Source: Deltaproteobacteria bacterium (lineage in GTDB: Bacteria; Desulfobacterota; Desulfarculia; Desulfarculales; Desulfarculaceae). Taken from it: 64,000 nt of DNA. This document shows positions 42,849 through 51,972 of the stretch, piece after piece. Position numbers and translations under genes: made by a program. The notes under the pieces were generated by a model. The model saw only the letters and a program-made list of their open reading frames with translations, made no database searches and was not told the DNA's origin. The number at the start of each line of letters is the position of its first letter. The stretch's first letter is position 1. The stretch spans positions 62,001 through 126,000 of the forward strand of contig JAHLLK010000003.1 of NCBI GenBank assembly GCA_020444165.1, in the 5' to 3' direction.

Positions 42849-43967
42849 ATGTCCTGGGATTTCGTCCACCAGATCAAGGCCTGGCTGCTGGCCAATCCTT
42901 TGGTAGTGGCCATTGGTCTGGCCGTGCTGGTGGGGTTGGTGGGCATCGCCAGCCAGCACCTATTGATGCTGGCCATCAATTTCGTCGTGCCCAAAAGCAA
43001 GGCCGAGCTGCACACGGAGATGCAGAAGCTGTTGCACCGCCCCTTGCAGGCGGTGGCTTTTTTGGGGGCGGCGCTTTTGGCGGTGGAATGGTTCGTGGAT
43101 GAGGAGCTGAGATTCCGCAGCAACCTCACCCGGATCCTCCTGACCTTTCTCACCGCGGCTCTGGTCATTGGCCTCATCCGCACCTTGCGGTTGTTCTTCC
43201 ACAATGCCATGAGCCGCATGAAGGGCCGCTCCAACTGGTCCCACCTGTTGCCCCTCTTTGACAATCTCATCGTGGTGGTGGTGATCATCTGGGCGGGTTA
43301 CTGGCTTTTGGACCTCTGGAACATCAACGTTACCCCGCTGTTGGCCTCGGCCGGTATCGCCACCGCCGCGGTGGCTTTGGCCTCCAAGGACACCCTGGCC
43401 AACCTCTTCGGCGGGGTGAGCGTCATGGTGGACCGGCCCTACCGGGTGGGCGACTATATCGACCTGGATAAGGGAGAGCGGGGCGAGGTGCTAAGCATCG
43501 GGCTCCGGAGCACCCGCATCCGCACGCGGGACGATGTGCTGATTTCGGTGCCCAACGCGCTGATCGCCAATCGGGTCATTGTCAACGAGAGCGGCGCCGC
43601 GCCCCGGCTGCGGGTGAGGGCCAAGGTGGGAGTGGGCTACGCTTCCGATCCCGACCAGGTGGAAGCCGCCCTGATGTCCTGCGCCGAGGGCCTGAACGAT
43701 GTGCTGGATTTCCCCAAACCCCGGGTCCGGTTCCGGAGCTTCGGGGATTCGACGCTCGATTTCGAGCTGTTGTGCTGGATACGCTTTCCCGCAGATCGGG
43801 GCCGGGTGCTGCACCTCTTGAACCGGGCCATCTATTACAAGCTCAAGGAAGAGGGCATTGAGATACCCTTTCCCCAGCGGGTGCTGCACTGGCCGGCCGA
43901 TCAACCAAGCCCGGGACCGCGCGGGGAGCTGGCGCAGGATCCGGCGCCGCCCCCCGCCGCGGAATAA
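42849..43967 (+). CDS. Small-conductance mechanosensitive channel (MscS family)
   Basis: The 372-residue membrane protein has about four to five helices, the last pore-lining one being LLASAGIATAAVALASKDTLANLFGGVSVMVDRPYRVGDYIDL split over residues about 175-215, the MscS hallmark with alternating Gly/Ala. The cytoplasmic beta domain (VLSIGLRSTRIRTRDDVLISVPNALIANRVIVN) and the C-terminal alpha/beta domain follow. It opens on membrane tension to relieve osmotic downshock. ATG at 42849 with AGGAGAAAAAGGG upstream. A strong terminator follows. Confidence 0.92.
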   Translation: MSWDFVHQIKAWLLANPLVVAIGLAVLVGLVGIASQHLLMLAINFVVPKSKAELHTEMQKLLHRPLQAVAFLGAALLAVEWFVDEELRFRSNLTRILLTFLTAALVIGLIRTLRLFFHNAMSRMKGRSNWSHLLPLFDNLIVVVVIIWAGYWLLDLWNINVTPLLASAGIATAAVALASKDTLANLFGGVSVMVDRPYRVGDYIDLDKGERGEVLSIGLRSTRIRTRDDVLISVPNALIANRVIVNESGAAPRLRVRAKVGVGYASDPDQVEAALMSCAEGLNDVLDFPKPRVRFRSFGDSTLDFELLCWIRFPADRGRVLHLLNRAIYYKLKEEGIEIPFPQRVLHWPADQPSPGPRGELAQDPAPPPAAE

Positions 43968-43970
43968 GCT

Positions 43971-44005
43971 CGGGCGCCGGCAAGGGCCGGCGCCCGGGTG
44001 TTTTA
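43971..44005 (+). terminator. Terminator after mscS
   Basis: An 11-bp GC stem CGGGCGCCGGC / GCCGGCGCCCG with AAGG loop, followed by GGTGTTTTA. It starts 4 bp after the stop codon. Confidence 0.75.
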
Positions 44006-44040
44006 TGGCTTAGGGCCGCGAGGGCCCGGGGTCAGGCCGC

Positions 44041-44634
44041 TCAGGCGCGGGTGACCAAGAACTCCCCGTAGTCGTCTCCGGTCTCGATGCCCTTGACCTG
44101 GGCGCACTGGAAGGTCTTCAGGCCGTTGGGGAAGGGCTCGCCGTAGGCCAAATCCATGAAGGCCGCCGAGACGCCTCGGATCATGAAGGCGGCCGGCCGG
44201 GCCACCTTGCCGAAGTGCAGGATATCGCTCTCGTAATAGTCGTAGGCCCGCACCACCATCTTCTCGCCGGGCACCAGCTCCACCACCTCGGATTTGGCCC
44301 AGCCCCAGGCGGTGAACACGGCAAAGGCGCCGTGCAGCACGTCCTCGGGGACCTTCTCGATCATGGGAGCCACGATCTGGTCCCATTCCTTGGATGTGAT
44401 GATGCCGTAGCCGGTGTTGTAGCCGCACTCATGCGCCGCGTTAACCAACAGCGCCTCCGCCACCTCCACCAGGTCGTCGGGCACGGAATTCACGATGCGG
44501 CGGGAAAAGCCGTTCCAAAAGTCGGCGGGAAGCTGCTGCACGTAAACGCCGAAAGCCGGGATGAGCCCTTCTTCGTTGCCCACCACCGAAACTTTGGACA
44601 TCTCTTCGATGATTTTCTGCCGATCAATGGCCAT
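44041..44634 (-). CDS. V4R-like conserved protein
   Basis: The 197-residue soluble protein is not firmly recognised. Its C-terminal half (VVRAYDYYESDILHFGKVARPAAFMIRGVSAAFMDLAYG, then FQCAQVKGIETGDDYGEF) follows the layout of V4R (4-vinyl-reductase) ligand domains. The first half has ECGYNTGYGIITS. It is probably a small-molecule-binding or accessory protein. Last of three same-strand genes whose middle member also has a V4R-like C-terminus. AAGGAG precedes the ATG. Confidence 0.6.
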   Translation of the reverse strand: MAIDRQKIIEEMSKVSVVGNEEGLIPAFGVYVQQLPADFWNGFSRRIVNSVPDDLVEVAEALLVNAAHECGYNTGYGIITSKEWDQIVAPMIEKVPEDVLHGAFAVFTAWGWAKSEVVELVPGEKMVVRAYDYYESDILHFGKVARPAAFMIRGVSAAFMDLAYGEPFPNGLKTFQCAQVKGIETGDDYGEFLVTRA

Positions 44635-44683
44635 TGCTCTTTCTCCTTAATAATCCCTGAAAATTTGAGGGAATACCCTTCCG

Positions 44684-45220
44684 CTAGGCGAGTATGGCCC
44701 TGAACTCGGACACCGCGTCCCCCTTGACCAGGGACTTGGTTTCCCGAACCACGTAAGCGCGTGCGGTTCTGTCAGTAAAAAGGGCGGAGCAGGCTGCCAC
44801 AAACCCGGCGGTTATGAAGTTGACCGGCTCTTCCCGGGAGCCCCACTTTTTGAGCCAGCCTTCATCGAGATGGGAGTACTCCATCTCGGCCACCACCGCG
44901 AACTTGCCCACTGCCGTGAACTTCAAAAGGCCCATGCCCACGGTTTTCCAGTAGTCCTCGGCTACGGCGATCATGTCTTCCAATTCTTCGATGCCGAAGT
45001 CCTCGAAATAATCGCCCAGGACATCGTAGAAGGTGTCTTCGGCGGCCTGCTTCAACAGCCGCTCGCCCTCGAAGTCCTCGGCGTCATCGGCAAGCTGGGT
45101 AATCAAAGTGGCATAGTGATGGCAGTGCAGAACAGTGCACCTGCCATTCATGAAGTGCCGGTTGTTCTTGGCGTCGTATTTGTGGTCGATGACGAACTCG
45201 ACCTTTCTCTCCACGGCCAT
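44684..45220 (-). CDS. V4R domain-containing protein
   Basis: The 178-residue soluble protein has CTVLHCHHYATLITQL near the N-terminus and a C-terminus (GSREEPVNFITAGFVAACSALF, then RAYVVRETKSLVKGDAVSEF) that matches the V4R/XylR-N type ligand-binding pattern. The usual metal cysteines of the domain are mostly absent. Start at 45220 with AAGGAGG five bases upstream. Flanked within 50 bp by the other two genes of the cluster, so probably one operon. Confidence 0.65.
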   Translation of the reverse strand: MAVERKVEFVIDHKYDAKNNRHFMNGRCTVLHCHHYATLITQLADDAEDFEGERLLKQAAEDTFYDVLGDYFEDFGIEELEDMIAVAEDYWKTVGMGLLKFTAVGKFAVVAEMEYSHLDEGWLKKWGSREEPVNFITAGFVAACSALFTDRTARAYVVRETKSLVKGDAVSEFRAILA

Positions 45221-45238
45221 GATGCCCTCCTTCAAGTC

Positions 45239-45427
45239 CTAAAGTTTGATGTCCTTGCCGATGACCTGCTTGAGAGCGGCCTCCATCTTGGTGATGGCAT
45301 CGGGTGAGTCGGCGGCCGCGGCGGCTTTGTCCTCGCTCATGCCGCCTTTCATGGCCAGACGCATGGTGGCCTGCAACCCGCCGGCCTCCTTGGCAATAGC
45401 AAATGCCTTTTTGAGCCTAGCTCCCAT
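45239..45427 (-). CDS. Small helical protein in the V4R cluster
   Basis: The 62-residue protein (MGARLKKAFAIAKEAGGLQATMRLAMKGGMS..., Ala/Lys-rich) has no recognised family. GGAGGAG directly precedes two adjacent ATGs; the second is chosen for spacing. It ends 18 bases before the V4R gene, so it is the first gene of the three-gene operon. Perhaps a subunit or stabiliser of the V4R-like proteins. Confidence 0.6.
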   Translation of the reverse strand: MGARLKKAFAIAKEAGGLQATMRLAMKGGMSEDKAAAAADSPDAITKMEAALKQVIGKDIKL

Positions 45428-46142
45428 CATCTCCTCCGTTAATCTAGTTGTGGTCCCAATCCAAGCCAACAAATCTTCGGACCGCGTCCCAAAGGCGCGT
45501 TCCGGTTAGTCACTCGCCAAGGGAAATAGGCCGTTTTGACCCTTTTCGCTGCTGCACCAAACGCGGTTTTTCCTGGTCAAGGGCGGCCGCTGGCGGCAAG
45601 TTTCCCCGCCGGGCGGCCCCGGCCAGGCCTTGCGCTCGGTCCCCCTCGATGGGGGAAGCGGCCTCACACCCCGGGGTGAAGGGTCAGCCATAATAGCCAA
45701 AGAAGAACCAGAACATCGATATGGCAGGGGCCAGGCGGGTTCGCACCCGTGGGTTGGCAGGCATGCATTCCTCCCGATGCTTTTCGCTAGTCAGGAAATC
45801 GTATCACAGGGCTTTGGTGATAATAAACCGCTAATCTCCGGGATGTTGTTAGGGAATTTTGGCGCAAGGAGGCCCGGCAGGCAGGGACGGAGGGCAGGGG
45901 GCGGGGGACAGGGCGACCTCAGGGATCATGTAACGCAGGCTCTGGCCAGGCCAAATCTGGTTTGCGCACAAGGTGCGGCACACCGCCCGTGCCGGTCAAC
46001 AAGGCGGCGGGCCTGGTTATTTGCGTTTTCTAAAATAGATGAGGTCCGCCGGGGAGGGAGGGTACCCCGGCGGACCTCTTTGTTTGGGAGAGAGGGATGC
46101 TGTTTTCCCGGCATCCCAGCGGGTTTGGTCCGGACGGTGGGC
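45428..46142. other. Intergenic region, no gene
   Basis: About 700 bp. It carries the promoter side of the V4R cluster, a hairpin around 45730-45765 (a GGCCAGGCGGGTTCGCACCCG region that superficially resembles a tRNA arm) and, at its right end, the terminator of the acyl-CoA dehydrogenase gene. No coding frame is convincing. Confidence 0.5.
46041..46085 (-). terminator. Terminator of the acyl-CoA dehydrogenase gene
   Basis: A 14-bp perfect stem GAGGTCCGCCGGGG (46041-46054) / CCCCGGCGGACCTC (46065-46078), 58 bp past the stop codon, flanked by T-rich sequence on both sides (CTATTTTAG in the minus direction). Confidence 0.75.
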
Positions 46143-47933
46143 CTAGGACAGAGGATAGCCGTTCTTCTCGATGACCTTGGCCGCGATGCCCTTTTTGAGG
46201 GCGATGGAGTTAACAGGAGTATACTTCAAAAGCTTGCGGATGCCCACCAACTGAGTCCGGAAATCATCGCCCTCGACGAAGTAGGCCAGGCACTCTTTGG
46301 CCCAAGCCTCCAGGCGGGGGATCGCCATGTCCACGTAGGCCGTGGCCAGGTCGCAGTGGAGTTGCGCCTTGGCCTCGCCCAGGCTGGCCACGGCCTTCTG
46401 AGCCCTCACCACGGCGGCTTCCATGGAGTAGGCCTCGATGATCATGTCGGCCACGCGCATCAGAACCTCTTGCTCCTGGCCCAGCTTCATCATGAACTTC
46501 TGGGCGGCCAGGCCGGCCACGAAGATCACGGCCTTCTTGGCCATCTCCACCATGTGGGCCTGGTAGGCCAGGGGCTCGTCCGGCAGCTCCACCCCATAGG
46601 GGGAGTATTCCATGATCTCGCTTATAAGCTTCTGGCCGGCCTGCATCAGGGGCAGCTTACCGCTCATGGCCCGCTTGATGATCTCGCCGGGGATGGTCAT
46701 GCGGTTGATTTCGTTGGTGCCCTCGAAGATGCGGTTGATGCGGGCGTCGCGATAGTAGCGCTCGGCCGGGTACTCACAGGTGTAGCCGTAGCCGCCCAGG
46801 ATCTGCACGCATTCGTCCACCGCGTAGTCCAGCACCTCGGAGCCGTGCACCTTGTTGATGGAGTACTCGATGGCGTATTCCCGGATGGTCTGGCTGGCTT
46901 TGTCCAGGTAGTCCGCGGCGTCGTGGTCGATGGTCTCCATCAGGGCGTCCAGGAGGCCCACGGTGCGGTAGACCGAGCTTTCACCAGCGTAGATGCGGAT
47001 GGCCATGTTGGCCATCTTTTCCTGGATGGCGCCATACTCGCTGATGGAGTGGCCGAACTGGACGCGGTCCTTGGCGTAGCGGGTCGCGGTTTCCAGGGCG
47101 CCCTTGGCGCCGCCGAGGCAGGCCAGGCCCAGCTTGTAGCGGCCGATGTTCAGCACGTTCATGGCGATGGCGGGGCCCTTGCCCGGACCGGCCAAGAGGT
47201 TCTCCACCGGCACCTGGGCGTCTTCCAGGATCACCGGGGTGGTGGAGCTGCCCTTGATGCCCAGCTTCTTCTCCTCGGGGCCGTTGGACACCCCGGGGAA
47301 GGCGCGTTCCACGATGAAGGCGCTGAACTCCTGGCCGTCGATTTTGGCCAGCACGATGAAGGTCTCGGCCCAGGCGCCGTTGGTGATGAAGATCTTCTCG
47401 CCGTTCAGCACGTAGTGCTTGCCGTCCGGGGAGAGCACGGCCTTGGTGCGGCAGCCGCCGATGGCGTCGGAGCCGGCGCCGGGCTCGGTCAGGCCGTAGG
47501 CCGCATACTTCTCGCCCATGGCCAGGTCGGGCAGGTATTTTTCCTTCTGCTCCTTGTTGCCGTAGTACACGATGGGCAGGGTGCCGATGCCGGTGTGGGC
47601 GCCGGTGGACACGGCAAAGCTGGCCGCCCGGCCCATGACCTCGGTCACCACCGCGGTGGAGACCTTGTCCAGGCCCAGGCCGCCGAACTCCTCGGGCACG
47701 TCGGTGCCCAACAGGCCCAGCTCACCCGCCTTGGCCAACAGCGCCTTGGCGAAATCCGCGTCTTTTTCCTCGATCTTGTCCACGAAGGGCAGCACTTCGT
47801 TGTTCACGAAGTCCATCGTGGTCTGCATGATCATCTTGTGCTCGTCGCTGAAATCTTCGGGGGTGAAGCAGAACTCGGGATCACCCGCTTGCAGCAGGAA
47901 AGAGCCGCCCAGGGGGATTTGTTTTTCGCTCAT
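46143..47933 (-). CDS. Acyl-CoA dehydrogenase (long form)
   Basis: The 596-residue FAD enzyme performs the first oxidation of fatty acyl-CoA beta-oxidation. Visible: AAYGLTEPGAGSDA and KIFITNGAWAETFIVLAK (flavin/substrate region), FGHSISEYGAIQEKMANMAI, ILGGYGYTCEYPAERYYRDARINRIFEGTNEI with the catalytic-base Glu in FEGTNE (about residue 425). A ~150-residue C-terminal extension (MVEMAKKAVIFVAGLAAQ...) is typical of the longer bacterial class. Start ATG 47933 (MSEKQIPLGG) with GGAAGG upstream; the frame continues upstream but overlaps the thiolase in a different frame. Followed by a terminator. Confidence 0.93.
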   Translation of the reverse strand: MSEKQIPLGGSFLLQAGDPEFCFTPEDFSDEHKMIMQTTMDFVNNEVLPFVDKIEEKDADFAKALLAKAGELGLLGTDVPEEFGGLGLDKVSTAVVTEVMGRAASFAVSTGAHTGIGTLPIVYYGNKEQKEKYLPDLAMGEKYAAYGLTEPGAGSDAIGGCRTKAVLSPDGKHYVLNGEKIFITNGAWAETFIVLAKIDGQEFSAFIVERAFPGVSNGPEEKKLGIKGSSTTPVILEDAQVPVENLLAGPGKGPAIAMNVLNIGRYKLGLACLGGAKGALETATRYAKDRVQFGHSISEYGAIQEKMANMAIRIYAGESSVYRTVGLLDALMETIDHDAADYLDKASQTIREYAIEYSINKVHGSEVLDYAVDECVQILGGYGYTCEYPAERYYRDARINRIFEGTNEINRMTIPGEIIKRAMSGKLPLMQAGQKLISEIMEYSPYGVELPDEPLAYQAHMVEMAKKAVIFVAGLAAQKFMMKLGQEQEVLMRVADMIIEAYSMEAAVVRAQKAVASLGEAKAQLHCDLATAYVDMAIPRLEAWAKECLAYFVEGDDFRTQLVGIRKLLKYTPVNSIALKKGIAAKVIEKNGYPLS

Positions 47934-48079
47934 GAAAGGCCTTCCTTTCGCGCAGGATATTTTTTCATGGCAGGCAATGGCGACAGCCTGCCCGGCGCGT
48001 GAGTTGCGCCACATGGCCCAAGAAGCTATGGGGCCAGGCAGGTCGCCCAAGGCCATGAGCGGCCTTGGGCGACCCCTGC

Positions 48080-49267
48080 CTAGTTCTCTTTTTCGAACAC
48101 GCCGGCCGCGCCCATGCCGAAGCCGATGCACATGGACACCAGGCCCCAGCGGCAATCCGAACCCCGGCGCAGCATTTCGTAGAGCAGTTGGGTGGTCAGC
48201 TTGGCGCCGGTGCAGCCCAGGGGATGGCCCAAGGCAATGGCCCCGCCGTTGACGTTCAGGATGTCCAGGTTCAGGCCCAGCTCGCGCACGCAGTACAGGG
48301 CCTGGGACGCGAAGGCCTCGTTCAGCTCGATGAGGTTCAGGTCGTCCACCCCGATGCCGGCCAGCTTCAAGGCTTTGGGGATGGCCTTCACCGGGCCGAT
48401 GCCCATGTAGCGGGGGTCCACCCCGGCCACGGCAAAGGAGCGGTAGGTCAAGAGGGGCCGGAGGCCCATCTCCTGGGCCTTTTCCTTGGACATGCACATC
48501 ACCATGGCCGCGCCGTCGCTGGTCTGGGAGGAGTTGCCCGCGGTGACCGAGCCGCCCTTGATGAAGGCGGGCTTCAGCTTGGCCAGGCCCTCCATGGTGG
48601 TGCCGGGCCGGGGACCTTCGTCGGTGTCGAAGATCTCCTCGTACAGCTCGTACTTGCCCTTCTTGTTCATGCGCTGCTTGGTCACGGCCAGGGGCAGGAT
48701 CTCGTCCTTGAACTTGCCCTCGGCAATGGCCTTCAGGGCCAGCTCATTGGAGCGCACGCTCAAGGCGTCCATGTCCTCGCGGTTGATGTGGAAATCATTG
48801 GCCACGTTCTCGGCGGTCATGCCCATACCCTCGTAGGCCCAGGGTTTTTCGGCGCCCAGCTCGGGGTCAACCATCATCATGTTGCCGCCCATGGGGATCA
48901 GGCTCATGGACTCCACGCCGCCGGCCACGATGATCTCGGCCTGGCCGGTCATGATGCGCTCGCAGGCGATGGAGATGGCATTGAGGCCGGAGGAGCAGAA
49001 GCGGTTGATGGTCAAGCCGGGGACCTCGTCCGGCAGGCCGGCTTTGGCCACCAGCACCCGGGCCAGGTTCAGGCCCTGCTCGGCCTCGGGAAAGGTGCAG
49101 CCGATCACCACGTCGTCGATGTGGAGCGGGTCCAGACCCGGGGTGCGCTTGATGACTTCCTTAAGAACCTCGGTGCCCATGTACTCTGGGCGGGTGAGGC
49201 GCAGGGTGCCCCGGGGGGCGCGCCCCACCGCGGTCCTGCAGGCCGCGACGATCACGGCTTCTTTCAT
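48080..49267 (-). CDS. Acetyl-CoA acyltransferase (thiolase)
   Basis: The 395-residue thiolase cleaves 3-ketoacyl-CoA in beta-oxidation or condenses acetyl-CoA. It shows the acyl-enzyme Cys in [13 protein letters not shown] (about residue 87), [23 protein letters not shown] with the catalytic His, and the C-terminal [14 protein letters not shown] with the second Cys. The final motif has Phe where Gly is common (CIGGG). ATG at 49267 with GGAGG upstream. It lies between the dehydrogenase and the FadN-type fusion, all on the minus strand, forming a beta-oxidation set. Confidence 0.93.
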   Translation of the reverse strand: MKEAVIVAACRTAVGRAPRGTLRLTRPEYMGTEVLKEVIKRTPGLDPLHIDDVVIGCTFPEAEQGLNLARVLVAKAGLPDEVPGLTINRFCSSGLNAISIACERIMTGQAEIIVAGGVESMSLIPMGGNMMMVDPELGAEKPWAYEGMGMTAENVANDFHINREDMDALSVRSNELALKAIAEGKFKDEILPLAVTKQRMNKKGKYELYEEIFDTDEGPRPGTTMEGLAKLKPAFIKGGSVTAGNSSQTSDGAAMVMCMSKEKAQEMGLRPLLTYRSFAVAGVDPRYMGIGPVKAIPKALKLAGIGVDDLNLIELNEAFASQALYCVRELGLNLDILNVNGGAIALGHPLGCTGAKLTTQLLYEMLRRGSDCRWGLVSMCIGFGMGAAGVFEKEN

Positions 49268-49306
49268 GAGATTCCTCCTAAGTACCAAAAAAGCTTATAA
49301 TATGTA

Positions 49307-49373
49307 GAACAGGAGAGGGGACAACCTTAACGGCGCCCGCACGACGTTTTTGTAATAACCCCCTCTCCTGTTC
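49307..49373. repeat. 14-bp inverted repeat between fadN-type gene and thiolase
   Basis: GAACAGGAGAGGGG (49307-49320) and CCCCTCTCCTGTTC (49360-49373) are perfect arms 39 bp apart. On the minus strand they lie after the stop of the fusion gene and before the thiolase promoter region. Could be a large hairpin or two half-sites. Confidence 0.6.
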
Positions 49374-49394
49374 ATATTCCTGTCTTGGCCCGTC

Positions 49395-51830
49395 CTAATT
49401 GCGCAGCGGCTTGCCGGTCTTCAGCATGTGGGCCATGCGGTCCTGGGTCTTCTTCATGCCGCACAGCCGGAGGAACGACTCGCGCTCCAGATCCAGGATG
49501 TACTGCTCGCTGACCTCGGTGTCGGGCAGCACTTCGCCGCCGGTGAGCACCCGGGCCACCTCGGAGGCCACGGTCAGGTCGTGATCGGTCACGTAACCGG
49601 CCTTGTGCATGTTGTAGAGGGCATACTTGAACACGCCCATGACGTCCTTGCCCATGACCCGGATGTTGGTCAGGGGGAGGGGCGGGGTGTAGCCGGCCAG
49701 GTTGAGGGCCAGGACGTTGTCCTTGGCCGCCTTGATGCGGTAGTCGGCGTTGTAGATCACCTTGTCCGTGGGCCGGAAGATGCCCATCTTGATGGCTTCC
49801 TTGGCGCTGGTGGCCACCTTGGCCATGGCGATGGTCTCAAAGGCCCGGGCCACGAAGGGCATCAGGTAGATCTGCTTGGGATACAGGCCGCCGCGCTCCA
49901 CGATGAACAGGCGGTCCACCGTGTTGCGGATCAACAGCTCCTTGGTGCCGCCGCCAGCGGGGATCACGCCCACGCCCACTTCCACCAGGCCGGCGTAGGT
50001 CTCGGCCGCCGCCACCACCCGGTCGGCGTGCAGGCAGACCTCGCAGCCGCCGCCCAGAGCCATCTGGTGCGGTGCGGCCACCACCGGTTTTTTCAGGTAC
50101 TTGATGGTCATGAGCGCGTTCTGGAGTTTCCTGACCGTGAACTCCAGTTCGTCCCATTCCTCTTCCTGGGCCGCGAAGAGGATCATCATCAGGTTGGCGC
50201 CCACGCAGAAGTTGGTGCCGTGGTTGGCGATCACCAGGCCGTCGAAGCGCTCCTCCACGATCTTGGCGCTTTTTTCCAGCATGCTGATGATGTCGAAGCC
50301 CAGGGCGTTCATCTTGGTGTGGAACTCCAGCCCAGCCACGCCGTCGCCCAAGTCGTAGAGGGTGGCGCCGCTGTTCTTCTCCACCACCTTGTTCTGGGCC
50401 TTCAGGGAAGGCAGCAGGATGATGTTGGGGCTGATCTCCACCTCCTGGTAAGACTTGGAGGGGATGTCGTAGTAGAATTTTTTGCCCGCTTCATCCTTAT
50501 AGAAGGTAGCGTTGCCGGCGGCCAACAGGTCGGCCACCCAGGAGGGCAGGGTGAAACCGGCTTCCTGCATCTTGGCCGCGGACTGCTCGAGGCCCAGGGC
50601 GTCCCACACCTCAAAGGGTCCGAGTTGCCAGTTGAAGCCCCACTTCATGGCGTTGTCGATGTTGACGATGTCGTCGGCGATCTCGGGGATGCGGTTGGCC
50701 GCGTAGATCAGGGACTCGCTCAGGTGCTTGAAGGTGAACAGGCCGGCCTTGTCCGTGGCGTAGTACATGGCCTTCAGCTTGCCCACGGTGCCGGAGACCT
50801 GTTTGGCCGCTTCCAGGGAGGCGAACTTCACCTTGGCCGGCTCGCGGTACTCCATGGTGGCGCGGTCCAGCACCAGGGTGACCTTCTTGCCCTCGGGGCT
50901 CTTGGTCTTTTTGTAGAAGCCGCCCTTGGTCTTGTTGCCCAGCTTGCCGTCGGCGATCATCTGCTTGAACCAGGCCGTGCCGGCAAAGACCTCGCGCCGT
51001 TCATCGTCCAGGGCGTTGTCAAAGACGTTGGCGGCCACGTGGCCCATGACGTCCAGGCCCACCAGGTCGGCCAGCTTGAAGGTGGCCATCTTGGGCCGGC
51101 CAATGACCGTGCCGGTGATGGCGTCGACTTCCTCAATGGAAAGCCCCATCTCGTCCATGAGCTGGTTCAGGTAGGAACCGCCGAAGATGCCGATGCGGTT
51201 GGCGATGAAGTTGGGGGTGTCCTTGGCAAAGACCACGCCCTTGCCCAGGCGCTTTTCCGCGAACTCGGCCATGAAGTCGATAATCTCGGGCTTGGTCTGG
51301 GGCCCGGGGATGATCTCGAAAAGCTTCATGTAGCGGGGCGGATTGAAGAAGTGGGTGCCCAGGAAGCGCGCTTGGAACTCGGGCGAACAATGCTCGCTCA
51401 TGGCGGCCACGCTGATGCCGCTGGTGTTGGTGGTGATGATGGCTGTGGGCGAGCAGGCCTGCTCCAGCTTGGAGAGAAGGTCCTTCTTGATGTCCAGCCG
51501 CTCCACCACGACCTCCACCACCCAGTCGCAATCGGCCAGGAGATCGAGGTTGTCCTCCAGGTTGCCGGTGACCACCAGGCCGGCGTCCTCGGGAACGAAG
51601 AAGGAAGCGGGCCGGGACTTCAGAGCACCCTGGAGTCCCATGTCGGCCAGGTAGTTGCGGAACTTCTTGGAGTCCTCCTTGACGCCTTTCTTGGCCAGCT
51701 CCGGGGGCATCTTGAAGGGTACGATGTCCAAGAGCACGGTGGGCAGACCCACGTTGGCGCAGTGGGCGGCGATGGTCGCACCCATGACACCGGCGCCGAT
51801 CACTCCCACTTTCTTGATTTCAAGGGACAT
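49395..51830 (-). CDS. 3-hydroxyacyl-CoA dehydrogenase / enoyl-CoA hydratase fusion (FadN-type)
   Basis: The 811-residue bifunctional beta-oxidation enzyme has an N-terminal NAD-binding domain (KVGVIGAGVMGATIAAHCANVG, residues about 6-28), a 3-hydroxyacyl-CoA dehydrogenase C-domain (about 190-330; HFFNPPRYMKLFEIIPG, FANRIG-like FIANRIG) and a C-terminal crotonase domain (about 480-720; ANHGTNFCVGANL oxyanion region, LGGGCEVCLHADRVVAAAETYAGLVEVG with the catalytic Glu). This order matches FadN rather than FadB. ATG at 51830 with AAGGAGG nine bases upstream. Two FadR-type boxes lie just upstream. Confidence 0.92.
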   Translation of the reverse strand: MSLEIKKVGVIGAGVMGATIAAHCANVGLPTVLLDIVPFKMPPELAKKGVKEDSKKFRNYLADMGLQGALKSRPASFFVPEDAGLVVTGNLEDNLDLLADCDWVVEVVVERLDIKKDLLSKLEQACSPTAIITTNTSGISVAAMSEHCSPEFQARFLGTHFFNPPRYMKLFEIIPGPQTKPEIIDFMAEFAEKRLGKGVVFAKDTPNFIANRIGIFGGSYLNQLMDEMGLSIEEVDAITGTVIGRPKMATFKLADLVGLDVMGHVAANVFDNALDDERREVFAGTAWFKQMIADGKLGNKTKGGFYKKTKSPEGKKVTLVLDRATMEYREPAKVKFASLEAAKQVSGTVGKLKAMYYATDKAGLFTFKHLSESLIYAANRIPEIADDIVNIDNAMKWGFNWQLGPFEVWDALGLEQSAAKMQEAGFTLPSWVADLLAAGNATFYKDEAGKKFYYDIPSKSYQEVEISPNIILLPSLKAQNKVVEKNSGATLYDLGDGVAGLEFHTKMNALGFDIISMLEKSAKIVEERFDGLVIANHGTNFCVGANLMMILFAAQEEEWDELEFTVRKLQNALMTIKYLKKPVVAAPHQMALGGGCEVCLHADRVVAAAETYAGLVEVGVGVIPAGGGTKELLIRNTVDRLFIVERGGLYPKQIYLMPFVARAFETIAMAKVATSAKEAIKMGIFRPTDKVIYNADYRIKAAKDNVLALNLAGYTPPLPLTNIRVMGKDVMGVFKYALYNMHKAGYVTDHDLTVASEVARVLTGGEVLPDTEVSEQYILDLERESFLRLCGMKKTQDRMAHMLKTGKPLRN

Positions 51831-51875
51831 GCCTAGCAACCTCCTTGGGATGGGAGGCGGGACTGGCCCCGCCAT

Positions 51876-51893
51876 TGAATGATTAATCATTCA
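51876..51893. promoter_or_regulatory. FadR-type operator 1
   Basis: TGAATGATTAATCATTCA is a perfect 18-bp palindrome and fits the TGAATGA-N4-TCATTCA box bound by the TetR-type FadR of Bacillus. It lies 46 bp upstream of the FadN-type start codon. Confidence 0.75.
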
Positions 51894-51952
51894 TAATCAG
51901 GGACAAGGCTCTGTTTCAGCCTAACTCCCTGCTCGTTTTGCGTTTCGGGTGT

Positions 51953-51972
51953 CTGAATGACAATTCATTCAG
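51953..51972. promoter_or_regulatory. FadR-type operator 2
   Basis: CTGAATGA-CAAT-TCATTCAG, with 8-bp perfect arms, is a second copy of the same box, 78 bp from the first. It strengthens the view that the fatty-acid gene is repressed by a TetR/FadR-like protein. Confidence 0.75.

Noticed and set aside
45725..45775. tRNA-like stretch with GGGTTCGCACCCG and flanking GGC motifs
   Set aside because: Only a 4-bp T-like stem forms, and no acceptor stem, anticodon arm or CCA could be fitted on either strand; treated as a simple hairpin.
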